DNA of 64,000 nt from positions 46,908,753 through 46,972,752 of the forward strand of contig NC_059502.1 of NCBI RefSeq assembly GCF_914767665.1, given 5' to 3'. The DNA comes from Harmonia axyridis (lineage: Eukaryota; Arthropoda; Insecta; Coleoptera; Coccinellidae). Below are positions 21,880 to 33,140 of this stretch, in pieces (the stretch's first letter is position 1; each line of letters begins with the position of its first letter). The notes beneath the pieces were generated by a model. The model searched no databases. It was not told the origin of the DNA and saw only the letters and a list, made by a program, of their open reading frames with translations. Made by a program: the position numbers and the translations under genes.

Positions 21880-22723
21880 AATCGAGTCAAAATATTAGGT
21901 TCAATCAGAAAAAAGGTTGAAATAGACGGCGAAGAATTTGATATGTTGTTTTATATTTTACCTAAACAGGCAATGGATTTCCAAGTTATAGTCGGAAATA
22001 ATTTATTGAAACAAGCGGAAGTACACATAAAAGAAGAAGGAATAGTTGTACACAAAATAGGAGAAAAATTCTTGATGAGTATCAAAGTATACGACGTGAT
22101 TCATTCGAAGCACATAGACGATGAAGAACACAGAAAGTAAATGGAAAAATTATTGGAGATGTTGAGCCAAAAAGAAGATGTCTACTAAAATTAAAGTAGA
22201 AATAATACATAAAGATGCAGAACCGGTATACCTAAAACCTAGAAGATTGTCGCAACTGGAAAAGGAACAAGAAGAAAGACCACTTAAAGAAAATGGATTG
22301 TTAGAGAGAGTGAAACTAGCTCGAAGAATTAAGATGAGAAAAAAAGAAGATATTTTGTAAGCAGAACATATAGAAAAAGAAGTAAAGAAACAGTTTGACG
22401 AAGCCATAGAAATTTTGGGAGAAAAATTTCATAAGCAGCACTTAATGAATGTCGGAAATAAAAATCGGAAAAATTATAACGGAAAAAGGACTAAAGTCGT
22501 ATTTTTCAAAGAAGGTGACCTAGTTTCGATTAGAAGAACTGAATTCGGTGCAGGATTAAAAGTGCATAAGAAATTTTTAGGACCATATGAAGTGGTCAAA
22601 GTGAAGAGAAATGACAGATATGACGTAGTTAAGATAGGAAACCACGAAGGACCCATTCGGACATCAACTTGTTCAGAGTATATAAAGCTTTGGATACAGT
22701 ATGAATCCGAGTCGGATTCTTAG
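21880..22723 (+). pseudogene. Gypsy-A Pol remnants: protease end, RT start, integrase tail
   Basis: Three short frames follow one another: a protease-distal part (MDFQVIVGNNLLKQAE, ending 22140); the first residues of RT (IIHKDAEPVYLKPRRLSQ, 22200-22270), which soon become lysine-rich; and an integrase C-terminus (22400-22723) with GDLVSIRRTEFGAG and the GPY-type motif KFLGPYEVVKVK, ending ESESDS. RT motifs after PRRLS, RNase H, the HHCC finger and the DDE core are absent. An internal deletion of more than 2 kb therefore joins the RT N-terminus to the integrase tail. Gypsy-B shows a similar loss. Confidence 0.82.
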
Positions 22724-22736
22724 TAGGATGGCCGAG

Positions 22737-23221
22737 TGTGGGATCCGAATTCTTAACACCCAACTGAATGATACGCTACTGACTTGACTATACGAAAACT
22801 ACGTGATCGATCCTAAAACGGTGGACCATGCAGTTTTTATCGATATAGGGAGACGTAAGGGGAAGAGGTACTTGAGACTTAAGACTGAGACTGGGACACA
22901 TACGAACGAGGGTGGTATTCGACGTTAGAGATTAGACGGAAAAGGTTAAAGAATTCGACGTGATAGACGCATATGATTCGACGTAAAATATATTAGACGC
23001 AGCTAGTTAGATAATTCGACGTTAGATATAGGCGGATCTACTCGAATAATCAGACAATTAGACGATTAAGAATTAGGCGGAATAAAATAACTTCGATAGA
23101 AGAAAGTTCAGTGGCTGTACATTCAATTGAAGGTGAATTGTACATAGTGTAAATGAACCATAGTTAAGTTCTGGCGGCCTTTTTATATAAACCCCTAGAC
23201 AACGATTTAAAAACCCTACAT
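22737..23221 (+). repeat. Gypsy-A 3' LTR
   Basis: 485 bp, TGTGGGATCC to CCCTACA, uninterrupted. It served as reference for piecing together the split 5' LTR. Confidence 0.92.
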
Positions 23222-23225
23222 GAAT

Positions 23226-23560
23226 GTTCGGATTCCATTTCCAAGCATTCACCAAGTATATGACTGGGTTAGAATGAAAACCCTGGTATATAACGAATAC
23301 CGTCACAAATAGAATGTTATTGAAAATATTTTATTGAGACTGAAAAGTATTCATTTTATTTCGTCTTGTTTTCTGTTGTCTGAATCTTGTTCGCAGACTT
23401 GCAGTTATGTGATAATTTGATTCTTTTTTATAATTATTTTTTCAATGAGTTTTTGAATCAAGTACCCACACAACAATATCTATTTTACTCAATCATTAAA
23501 TATTTCCACATTTTTATTTTTTCAGTTGATATTAGTTTTCAGAGGAATTCTCAGAATGTT
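23226..23560. other. No gene; possible PLE-3 upstream terminal repeat
   Basis: AT-rich flank between Gypsy-A and the first PLE-3 hammerhead-like motif. It has a TTTTTTCAG acceptor-like site near 23526, and PLEs may carry introns near the 5' end. Confidence 0.4.
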
Positions 23561-23566
23561 TATCTA

Positions 23567-23605
23567 GCCTTGAAAAAGACCAGAAATAAAAGTCGAAACG
23601 TCGGC
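23567..23605 (+). ncRNA. Degenerate minimal hammerhead-like motif
   Basis: GCC, TTGAAAA in place of CTGANGA, stem II GAC/GTC with a long loop, GAAA, CGTC, GGC. Outer GCC/GGC pairing is kept but the core differs at two positions. Confidence 0.45.
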
Positions 23606-23747
23606 ATCTCAATAAGGATTTTTATTTCCCCTGTCCTCTTTGCCACTACATAGTTGAATATTGAATCTAGTTGTAAATAGAATTAAGATAATTTCACTTA
23701 TGGATATAATAATATCTTTTACAAAATTAAAGCCAGAATAAAAAATA

Positions 23748-25379
23748 TGTATGTCAGACTATCACAAAACAGAAAAATTTCTAAAAGAGAATCCACCAAT
23801 TATAGTCACAAAACCAGACAAAGGTAATTCAACAATAATAATGGAAAATACAGAATATATCTCTAAAATTAAACAACAACTTAATGACACCACCACATAC
23901 AAAGCAATTAAGAAAGATTTAACTTCTTCTTTGCAGAAACATAACCACTCAATAATTAGGAAATGGGAAAATTCAGACTACATATCTCCTCAGCTATCAA
24001 GAACAATATCAATTCATAACGCATGCCCCTCAAAATTAATGGTCTTCTCAAAATACACAAGAGTAACGTGCCAATACGACCACTAATATCGCACTCACAA
24101 TCACTCTTCTATGAATTACCCAAATTTTTATCAATAATACTCTCTAACCTAACTAACAAGAACCGATATTATACAAAAAAGTCATTAGAATTGAAAAAAG
24201 AACTGGACAAATTGCACATATCACACGGTCACAAATTGTATTCCTTAGATGTTATCTCGCTATATATTATACTAATATACCAACTTCTTTAGTACCTAAA
24301 ATTTCAGATGAAAAATGGCATTTATTAGAACAACATACATCAATTCCTAAAAGTGATTTCATAGAAGCGGTCCAACTAACGCTAGGAACATGTTATTTCA
24401 AGTTCGAGGAAGATTTTTATCAACAAATTGATGGCGTTGCAATGGGAAGCCCCATCTCTAGTACAATTGCGCAATTAGTTATGGAATATGTAGAGGAACG
24501 GGTTTTGTCAGAAAGTAATTATGACATAACAATTTTTAAGAGATATATAGATGACTTTTTAATAATAAAATCTGGAAAAGAAAACAGTTTCAATCACATA
24601 ATAAAATTCACGCTAGAACAAGAAATAAATAATTCAATTAATTTTCTTGATATGACCTTAATGAGAGTAAATAACTCAATTCACACGAAACTGTACAGAA
24701 AAAAAAAACCAACACCGACAGAGTAATAGATTTCAATTCAACACATGTCAATAAACAGAAAACTGCCATTATGATCAACTACATTGACAGAGCCTTAAAA
24801 CTAACATCTCCTATCCACAGACCGACCATTATACAAGAAATTACCTCATTACTAACAAAAAATAACTACCCTTCAGAACAGATAAAAAGAAAAGAAGAAC
24901 CCATAACATACATACCAATACCGTACATACCTACTCTATCTGAAAAGATAGAAACCATTATAAAACCATACAACAACATAAAAATAGCACACAAACCACA
25001 TTTAAAATTAAAAAGCAAATTAAAATCACCGACACCAACGGACGAAACATCACATGTGGTATACAAGATCAATTGTAGTGATTGTGAAGGTGTATACATA
25101 GGGCAGACGGAACAAAAACTGAAGGACCTACTAAAAGGACACAAATATTCCAAGACACCGACTGCACTATTTTAACACAAGACCACGCATGAGCACACAT
25201 TCAATTACGAACAAACAGAAATACTAGACAGAGAACCAAACAAAAAATTTAGAGAATTTCTCGAAATGATACGTATAAAACAACATGAAAATACCATTAA
25301 TGACAGAACCGACATAAAGAATTTACATAACATCTATTCCACACATCTGACCAACATTAAACAGACAACCGGACATTAG
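23748..25379 (+). pseudogene. PLE-3 RT + GIY-YIG polyprotein, broken
   Basis: Successive frames contain IVTKPDKGNSTIIM (RT entry), LKIHKSNVPIRPLIS, KLYSLDVISLY (motif A), AMGSPISSTIAQ, RYIDDFLIIKS (catalytic box near 24541), NFLDMTL, then YIGQTEQKLK of the GIY-YIG nuclease near 25090. Breaks occur near 24045, 24290, 24725 and 25173, the last a TAA inside the nuclease. Telomerase-like RT plus C-terminal GIY-YIG defines Penelope elements. This copy is inactive. Confidence 0.85.
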
Positions 25380-25643
25380 AAAGAAGAAGATATCGAAGTT
25401 GACCAACACCCAATTCTGTTAAACATCATAACCTCACTTCATTAACACAATAACGTCCGACGAAATGAGTTGGTGAAACAAAAATAGAATGTGTATATGA
25501 ATATCTAAATAAGAAGGTAATAAGTGTACATATGGAATTAGATCTCTATTCAATTAAAAAAAAATTACCTATATTATATATATGTTCGATTGTTGTTGGT
25601 TCCATTGTGATAATTTATTAAGTATGTTTTTTATATATTTTAC

Positions 25644-25678
25644 AGGCTTGAAAAAGCGCACTGACCGAAACGTAGCCT
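25644..25678 (+). ncRNA. Degenerate minimal hammerhead-like motif
   Basis: AGGCT, TGAAAA, a short stem II, CGAAA, CGT, AGCCT. The AGGCT/AGCCT outer stem is perfect (5 bp), but the CTGANGA core is changed to TTGAAAA. Confidence 0.45.
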
Positions 25679-25736
25679 ATCAAATGAGATTTCAGTTCTA
25701 TTTTAAACAATAAATATATTCAGTATCAACCCTGAA

Positions 25737-28310
25737 ATCAAATTTCACCTTATAATATCTTTTCTCCAATTCTGTGGTTATTCCGTTCATTCTTCCACAT
25801 CTTGTAGAACAAAATCGTGCAAGAATATATCAGAAACGCACAGTTTTCATGGTTATATTTTATTATTCTATGTTGGTACTCCGAACTTTCCGCCACGGCT
25901 TTATCTGTCAATTCATCAATTTGCCTTGAAGAAATCAGTTCTGCCAACCAACATTTTTCAATGCAAAAATCACTAAATTATATTCATGGAAATAATTCAT
26001 TAATTTCAATGAAAATGCAATGAATTAGAGAAAATAATGTATAATACTCGTACAGAAGGCTCATTCTACCACTCGTTCATTCTCGCCACTCGTTTTTGAA
26101 TTTTGAACTTGTGGAAGAATACCAATGCTTTCTGCACTTGTATTATAAATAACTCTTATATGAATGATTTCATTTTCATTCATTCTACTTAAATTCCTAT
26201 TTATGAATTTCACAAAAAAAGTTATTTCCTCATAACGCTATACCATTCCATTGTATTCTTTCTAAGCACTCCTTATTCATTGAATTCAAACCGTTTTTTA
26301 GTGATTTGCTATTATTTTCAACATTATGTATATGTAAACACTCAGTTGCAAAAAAAAAAAATTATATTTGGTACAGTTTGAAGTCTCATAGCTTTCTTGT
26401 TAGTAGCAAAATTCAAAATTTTCAGGTAACTGTAGATAAAATTATCAATTTCAACTTATATATTCAATAATTCGTTGAATCCTGGGTTATTAGTCTATAC
26501 ACAGGGTTAATCAAATGTTGTTGTTGAACCATTATTTAGAGACATTCTATGGAATGATGTAGTTATTGAATTTTCTCAGGTTACCAATATTCATCATAAA
26601 TCTTTCTTCTTCAACATTCTGTTTTTTGATTCATGGCTTTAAGTGAACTTGATCATTTTTGGGACAAGTAAAGAGATTACCCAATTCAAAGAAATGTAAA
26701 AATTTTTACGATATGGCTTTGCTCATTGTGCCATGTCAGTGTGAAAGCTTAGTTTATGAGAAGGCAACAATATGTTGCTCAGTTATGATAATCGATGAGT
26801 TCAAAATTTATTCATGCAAGCTTATTGAATCTAAGTATAAAATCAAATCAATTCAATTCAACTATAATGTAAAAAACCTGAAAAAAAAACTTATTTTATA
26901 ATTCAGATCAATATTTTTTTTACTGCCTGCATACGTCGGTTCATACTGTCGATTAGGTTTCGAATAGCATCTTGAGGAAATTTTTTTTCTTTGAACAAGT
27001 TCATTTTCCTCTTGAAAATGATCTAGTGCACTTAGAGACGCGAACTCAAAATATTGAAAAGAAATGGATCTAGATGATAATTGGCAATTTGAAGAAATTT
27101 GACAATGAATTTATTTTACAGGATGCTTCGATATTAGGGTTCAACAACAAACTTCTGATTAACCCTGTATATTGTCTAACAGGCCGATACTTGACAAAAA
27201 ATCGAATATTCAAGATGAAATTGATAACTTTATTACAGTTCACTGAAAAGATTTAAAAAATTCGAGTCAAAAATAAGAAAACTAAAAGACCTAAAATTTT
27301 ACTTCATAAAATCTTATTGCGTTTTTTTGCACCTGAGAGCAATTTGTTCCGCGGATTCATCACCTCGATCGTGTCACACTGAAATTTCATGTCTCTATAT
27401 TTTTCATGAAGATAAATTAGAAACGGGGCCAGGCTGACGATAATTCAGAATACACGCATCCTAAATGCGCACAAATTGAATTACAACCTGTTCCGTTTAC
27501 GTCTGTAAGTCGATCCATAGACACACGGTGAAGAAATTATGGCAGGTTATAAATTATGGAAGAGCCGTTACAGAATGATTAATAGGCGGGTGTTGCATGT
27601 GTAATAATTCACGTTCGAAATGCAATAGCAAGGACTCGGGTTTCTCATGGCTCGTGATTGCGCGAAGGAATCGGGCAGCGATGCACGGATATATCATAGA
27701 TTTGTCGTGTTCTGTGCTCGCCTTCTTGCCGTTACGTACAGAAAAACAAGAAATCGTTGCGAACAACAAGTTGCTGTCTGTATTACGGGGCTGAAACACG
27801 AGAACACTAGCGTACCTGGTTGTGCTGAGTTACAGGAACATAACGATCACGCCAAATGAACCCGGTCACAAATCGCGGTATTCATGATATATCTCGATCA
27901 TGCGACCTAAAGAGAGATGTTTCGCCTGATGTCATGCCTCATTTCCATCTTAAAACGTGTGCAGTGGCGTAGACAGTAGCTACCCCTATGCATAAAAAAA
28001 AGCTGGGAAATTATCTGTTCTATACACTATGTCTTCTTGATGCATATGTAAGAATTCACAACGCAGCCTAGACGCATATTAGCACGCAGCCCCATGCTAG
28101 ATACTGCAGTCGAGCAGTAGACAACACGCATAGTGTGTTCGCAAATTGGGGGTTATACAAGTTTTTATATCAAGTTTATGACTTGAAGCAGGTCTCACAT
28201 CAGGGGTGGGATTTATTTACTTTCATTCTTGTATGAAATGTTGGAATACCTCCATTCGCTCTCTTCATTTGAATCTGATTCAGAAGTCGAACCGAGACTT
28301 TATTATTATA
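25737..28310. other. No gene recognised; GC-richer island at 27430-27960
   Basis: Mostly AT-rich single-copy sequence with short motif-less ORFs. From about 27430 to 27960 GC content and CpG density are visibly higher, but no reading frame on either strand shows a known domain. Confidence 0.55.
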
Positions 28311-28684
28311 CAGGGTGTTTCCTAAACATGCGGCAAAAATTCAGGGGGTTGTTCCTTGGACTATTCTTAGAATATTTTGTCCTTTGATGATTTTTGAAAA
28401 ACCTATTTGTTTCGAAGATATAGGGGAAACAAAATTTCAGATAATAACATTTTATTATGAAAAATTACATGAAAATTCAACTCAACCTACAAAAACTGTT
28501 GAAAATGACCACCTCTAGCCAGCATACAAGCATCCAATCTTCTCCTCATTGACTGCCGAACCCTTTCAAAAAAAAAAAAAAAAAAAAAAGAGGTTTTTCA
28601 AAAATCATCCAAGGACAAAACATGCTTAAAATAGTCCAAGGAACAACCTCCTGAATTTTTGCCGCATGTTTAGGAAACACCCTG
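28311..28684. mobile_element. Foldback MITE with IS630/mariner-type transposase tail
   Basis: Terminal inverted repeats of about 58 bp begin CAGGGTGTTTCCTAAACATG on both sides, and the flanks are TA (or TATA). On the minus strand near 28500-28565 a short frame reads RQSMRRRLDACMLARGGHFQ, the usual end of Tc1/mariner/IS630 transposases. The unit therefore looks like an internally deleted DNA transposon. A run of 20 A lies at about 28568-28587. Confidence 0.78.
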
Positions 28685-28945
28685 TATATACGTAAGTAAA
28701 AACAGAAAATTCTAATAGTGAGTGAGTACCTTAAAAAAGAAAAAAATTCATAGAAATTTTTCTTCAAATAAGAATTGGGTGGTGAGCGGTTTACGAGTTA
28801 TGATCAAGAATATCAGCCTGTATACGTTCCTTAATCTTTTGCCTCATTTTTTGAATTGTTTATTTATTTATATATGGACAAGCCATTTTACATATTCACA
28901 AATGAACCAAATGAACCATGCATAAAAACACACAATCAAGTGGAA
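28685..28945. other. No feature recognised
   Basis: Short AT-rich flank between the MITE and a LINE 3' end. Confidence 0.5.
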
Positions 28946-30140
28946 AAACAAAATTGATGAAAATTATCAAGTGATCTGAAATAGTTCTTCAGTTGGAATA
29001 ATGATACATTGTGAAGATCAACCTCCACCGAACCAGCAGCCCTCAATGCTCTATCGAAAGGATTGTTCATTCCGTGATTGGTTCTACTGAATTTTATATT
29101 AAATTGTTCCCAGGTTCTGAAATTCCTTTGAGAAACGTTTAAATTTATCCTTTGAAGAAGGAAGGGGCTGTCGATGAAATTATGCAAAATTTTGTATACA
29201 AGCATAATATCAAAATTATGTCTTCTGGCTTCAAGTGAAATGAGGGATAATTTTTCTCGAATCTCTTCATGTACACACCATTTAACAACGTTTTCGATAT
29301 CTCTCTGAAGTAACAAGCAATCAGGGATCTTATAAGACGAAAGAGTTTTATGTCATCTGCGAACAGTAGAAAGTGACAGAATCTTGTGACAGTTTTTATG
29401 TCATTGATGAAGCACAAAAATAAAATTGGATACAAGGGTGATCCTTGTGGGACTCCTGAACTAACTTCAATACCCCCGGATAGAGTATCAGAAATCTTAA
29501 TGAACTGTGTCAACCCAATCAAACGTTCCGAAATCCACTGAAGTGAGGGTGGTCGAAAGCCTAATGCTTTGAGTTTAGTAATAAGTTGCCAGTGAGGCAA
29601 CCTATCAAAATCCTTAGCAACGTCTGTATATATTGCATCGACCTGTGATCTCTCGCTAAACACTGATAGGGTCAAGTCTGTGAACTATAACAGATTTGTT
29701 GTTACAGATCTTCCGGCAATAAATCCATGTTGTTCCTCATTAAAAATAATTTTAAGTAATGGAGTATTTTTTTTTAGTTATTAAAAAACCCAAAATTTTT
29801 GGAATATAGGAACTTTTCGTTACTAGTCTGTAATTTCTCACGTCGCTAATATTGCCTGAGTTGAATACCGGAGTAACATAACTTGATTTCCATTTACTTG
29901 GATATTTACCTGAATTTACAGATAAATTAAATGAAATAAAAAAAAAATGCCAATAAAACGTGTCTGCACTTCTTCAGAAACAGTGCGGAAATCCGATCGT
30001 GACCAGTATCACTCTTTTCTGCTAGATTGCCGAGAACATTCAGAACCTCAGTCTCAGAGATAATATCCAAAGTTTTCTAACTAAAAATTTCTGTAATGTC
30101 GAATGCGAGAAACTTGTCCCAAGATGTCCTGAGAGTTACT
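28946..30140 (-). pseudogene. CR1/Jockey-type LINE ORF2 remnant with internal deletion
   Basis: On the minus strand the RT fingers begin near 30090 (TEVLNVLGNLAEKS, then SDTGHDRIS) with several stops. A better preserved stretch at 29675-29335 holds DFDRLPHWQL, GVPQGSPLYPILF and the catalytic LLFADDIKLF. Directly after LLLQRDIENVVKWC the sequence jumps to the distal C-terminus (ARRHNFDIMLVYKILHNFID to QLKNYF). About 200 or more residues after the palm are missing and the two halves lie in different frames. It is a dead copy, possibly of the same broad family as the LINEs at 2478-3777 and 55312-56197. Confidence 0.78.
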
Positions 30141-30334
30141 TATCGTTTAAAGTTCTATTGCCTAGCTCAGTATGAAAAAGCTATGGACGCATCCAATTGG
30201 CAAAAAGGGCTAGTGCCCACCGTTTTTCCCAGCCGTAACCTATGAAGAACCTTGTTTCATAAATAACACAACATCTGGTCTTGCTGCTGTTACTAAGGAA
30301 AAAATTGTAAATCACAAAACTGAATGAATTGTAA
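30141..30334. other. No feature recognised
   Basis: AT-rich sequence between the LINE and the Gypsy-C fragment. Confidence 0.5.
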
Positions 30335-30477
30335 ATTCTCTGTATTCAATAAAACACTTGGTATTTTTATATTCATATTCTTTCTTATTTCTAGTTGTAT
30401 CTCTTTTCTTATATTCTTTGTGAATTTTCTCATCTGTTGTTCAAATTTCAATAATTTTTTTTACAATTCTCAATTTC
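30335..30477 (-). pseudogene. Gypsy-C gag fragment, distal side of Gypsy-B insertion
   Basis: The reverse complement matches 62870-63010, and it continues without a gap into 38874-39274 once Gypsy-B and one TTTC are removed. It encodes the end of a coiled-coil-rich Gag-like frame. Confidence 0.75.
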
Positions 30478-31630
30478 TGTAGGCTTGGTTAATCGATCGT
30501 CTAGAGGTATGATTCGATTACCTGGCCTTTCGTCTTTTTCTCCGTGACTTTGTTGGATTTGTAATAATGAAACTCTTTTGAATTATTTACATCTATTTAC
30601 AAAGCCACAATTATACAGTGAAAACTCAGTATTGAGAAGATCCCAATAACGTCCTAATAACAAGTTTCTTACTACTATACGGTATACGGTACTGAATTTC
30701 GTCTTTAACTCTCGTTCAATTGATTACTCGAAACGTCTTCGTCGTACTTCAAGTTTTCGGTCGTCTCGTCTTTAACTTGTTCGCGACTCGCCTTAATCTA
30801 GTCCGCGAACCGTCTTTTCGTTTACGTCTTAAGTTGACCGACCGAACTTGTCTCGTCTTTGATTTGAGTTAAACTGTACCGTCTGTACACGTCTTTCGTT
30901 TAATCTTAACTGTTTCCGTCTTCTGCTTAATTTTGACTGTGCTCTCTGTCGATTGGAACTACCCCGTCTCGAATATCCCTTCTTTTCGTTCTGGCCACAC
31001 CCTTAGGGGAAAGTACCTTCTCCTAGTCCAATGAAATCTTATGTCGTACCATAGTATAAGGAAAGGATAGTAAGCCAGTGTAGTGCTTTTTTCGATTTTG
31101 TTGATGTTGAGCGCCATCTAGTTGCACTCACGTTAAGCCTCGAATTTTACCGTCAAAAAATTGGTCCGTAAAGTGGAGCCCTCTGAAAGAATTGGTGTTA
31201 TTTTGAAGAACTAAAACATTTGAAATAGAGTGGTCAGAAGATTTCTATATTTTGATATTTTTTCTGCTCTACAATAAGAATTTACGCCAGTGGCGTGTAT
31301 TTGTGATAAACAAGTACAATTCTACAAGTTATCATGAAATCACTAATCAGGTCCAGTCGTCATGAAATGATATCTCTAGGTTTTTTCAGGATTTATGAAT
31401 GGAATAAACCCCATTTTCCGGGATATCGATATTGCAATTGAATGTATTTGAAGAATATTCGATTGATATTGTTTTGTTATAGATTGAGTGAGAATAGGTG
31501 AAGTTTCTATCAACATAAATTTCCTAATGTCGTAAGTTCCAATGAAATTTCTCAAAAGCTATATTTAGCATTTGACAGTTGGTTTCGATCATTTTTTCCC
31601 AACCTTTTACGATTCTAAGAGTTATGTTTT

Positions 31631-32236
31631 TTATGTTGAATGAAACCGTGTGCTATTCAAAGCATCAAATAAGTTGTTGATGGTTTCCACAAAGCGTGCA
31701 GTATTTTCGGCTGTTGCCGATACTAGTTCTCCAGTTCTTAGGGCTGTCATTATAGCAGCATAAACACTGTGACTCAATAACTGTGCTGCTAACTTCACGG
31801 TCATTTTTTGGAAACAGTTAGGATTGAGATGTTTATCCGTCAATTTTAATGAAGCTTTTCGCGTACTACTCTTTTTATCGATATCATATACTTTTTTTAT
31901 ATCAGAAAAGCATTTGTACTGTCCATTTAATATAAAATTATTATGCGAAAAATTGTTACGGATAGATTTCAACAGGTGACGAGTATCGAAAAATGCATAA
32001 TATTTTTTTTCTTCCACGAAAAAATATGGTTTCGCCTTTTCGACTCCCAAATTTCTAAACAGTTTCTGATTAGTACTTGATAAATCACAAACTATGCCTA
32101 TAGTTGAAAGTTTTGATTCTTGAAGTTTTTTCAAAGCCTCCGTAACGATGAGCAACAACGATGCATGAGACACCCCATTATCAGAGACAAAATATGCAAT
32201 CGGTATTTTCCAGGAGCTGTAAATACCTCTAATCAT
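31631..32236 (-). pseudogene. P-element/THAP9-type transposase fragment
   Basis: About 200 residues open on the minus strand. VSDNGVSHASLLLIVTEALK, IGIVCDLSSTNQKLF and FFDTRHLLKSIRNNF are landmarks of the RNase H-fold catalytic region of P-element transposase. The DTRHLLKSIRNN box is especially characteristic. The 5' edge falls right after TATTTCAG, an intron acceptor, so the exon start is probably a splice site and not the ATG at 32236. The N-terminal THAP DNA-binding domain and C-terminus are not identified. Expected full length is 750 or more residues. Confidence 0.82.
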
Positions 32237-32515
32237 CTGAAATAGCTTCTGAATGTTTCAAGTATTATTTTTTTTTTAATTATCCAATCAGTTTGTTGAT
32301 TCCTCAGAGGAATGCAAAATATACGAGAAACAATTTCATTTTTTATTTCACGATTTCTTTCTTATCCTTCTCAAGAAATATAAGAATAGGCAAAAACAGC
32401 AAAACCATTATTTCTGGTATTTACCCTTATTCTTATCCTATAACAAGAAAGGTGAAAATAACATATTTACCCAAGTCCATGTTAAATTCTAAAGAAAAAC
32501 TACCAATCAATTGAT
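32236..32515. repeat. P-1 internal direct repeat, copy 1
   Basis: About 280 bp, roughly 85-90% identical by eye to 32875-33140. It begins at the splice-acceptor-like end of the transposase exon. Confidence 0.8.
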
Positions 32516-32874
32516 GTCGGCAACTGGACTGAGAGGTGGTTTTTGTTCCAACAACCTGACCTTCAACCCTGTCAAGTAAATCAGAACTCAATTATCACAT
32601 TTAGACCACAAAAGTACCCAAACAGTAGCATATTTTGTATCAGCTTATGGGGTGCGTCGTTATTTCCTATCATTTGAAAAAACATAATCAGTCAAAACTC
32701 ACAACTATAAACATAGTTTTATTGAGTACCTACTAATCAGAAACTTTTTAGAAATTCGGGGAGCGATCTGATAGTTTTTATATTCTTATTCTACACCCCT
32801 GTCTTTTGTTCGAGAAAATTATTACATTTCTAAAGTTTTACAAAAAAAGGGTTCTTTTTTATTGCACATCTGAA

Positions 32875-33140
32875 ATAGCTTCTGGATATTTAAAGTATTA
32901 GTTTTTTTTTTCAATTATCCAATCAGTTTGTTGATTCCTCAGAGGAATGGAAAATATACGAGAAACAATTTCATTTCACAATTTCTTTCTCATCCTTCTC
33001 AAGAAATAATATAAGAATGGGCAAAAAATGCAGAAGTGCAGAACCATGATTTCTGGTTTTAACCTTATTCTTATAACAAGAAAGGAGAAAATAAGATATT
33101 TACCCAAGTACATGTTAAATTCTATAGAAAAACTACCGCT
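32875..33140. repeat. P-1 internal direct repeat, copy 2
   Basis: Direct copy of 32236-32515 after about 360 bp. It has the same ATTTCAG boundary but no exon follows on its far side. Confidence 0.8.

Larger units (their letters stand above)
8396..23221 (+). mobile_element. Gypsy-A LTR retrotransposon, non-autonomous, hosting three insertions
   Basis: Both LTRs start TGTGGGATCC and end CCCTACA. The flanks repeat TGAA (8392-8395 and 23222-23225), a 4-bp target duplication as in Gypsy. Inside are a tRNA-Pro-type primer site, a repeat-rich leader, gag with zinc knuckles, a DTGS protease, and the distal integrase tail. RT, RNase H and the integrase catalytic core are missing. Inserted later are an R4/Dong LINE (8771-11804) and a palindromic element (11834-13417), both in the 5' LTR, and BEL/Pao (13897-20143) in the leader. 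Without the guests the element would be about 4 kb. Confidence 0.88.
23561..25735 (+). mobile_element. Penelope-like element PLE-3, decayed
   Basis: A hammerhead-like motif at each end (23567-23605, 25644-25678) brackets a broken RT + GIY-YIG reading frame in the plus direction. The roughly 200 N-terminal residues usual before the RT are missing. Several frameshifts and stops show old age relative to PLE-1. Confidence 0.8.

Noticed and set aside
27554..27859. Overlapping ORFs in the GC-richer island
   Set aside because: Three mutually overlapping frames, none with a motif. They reflect the local scarcity of stops at higher GC.
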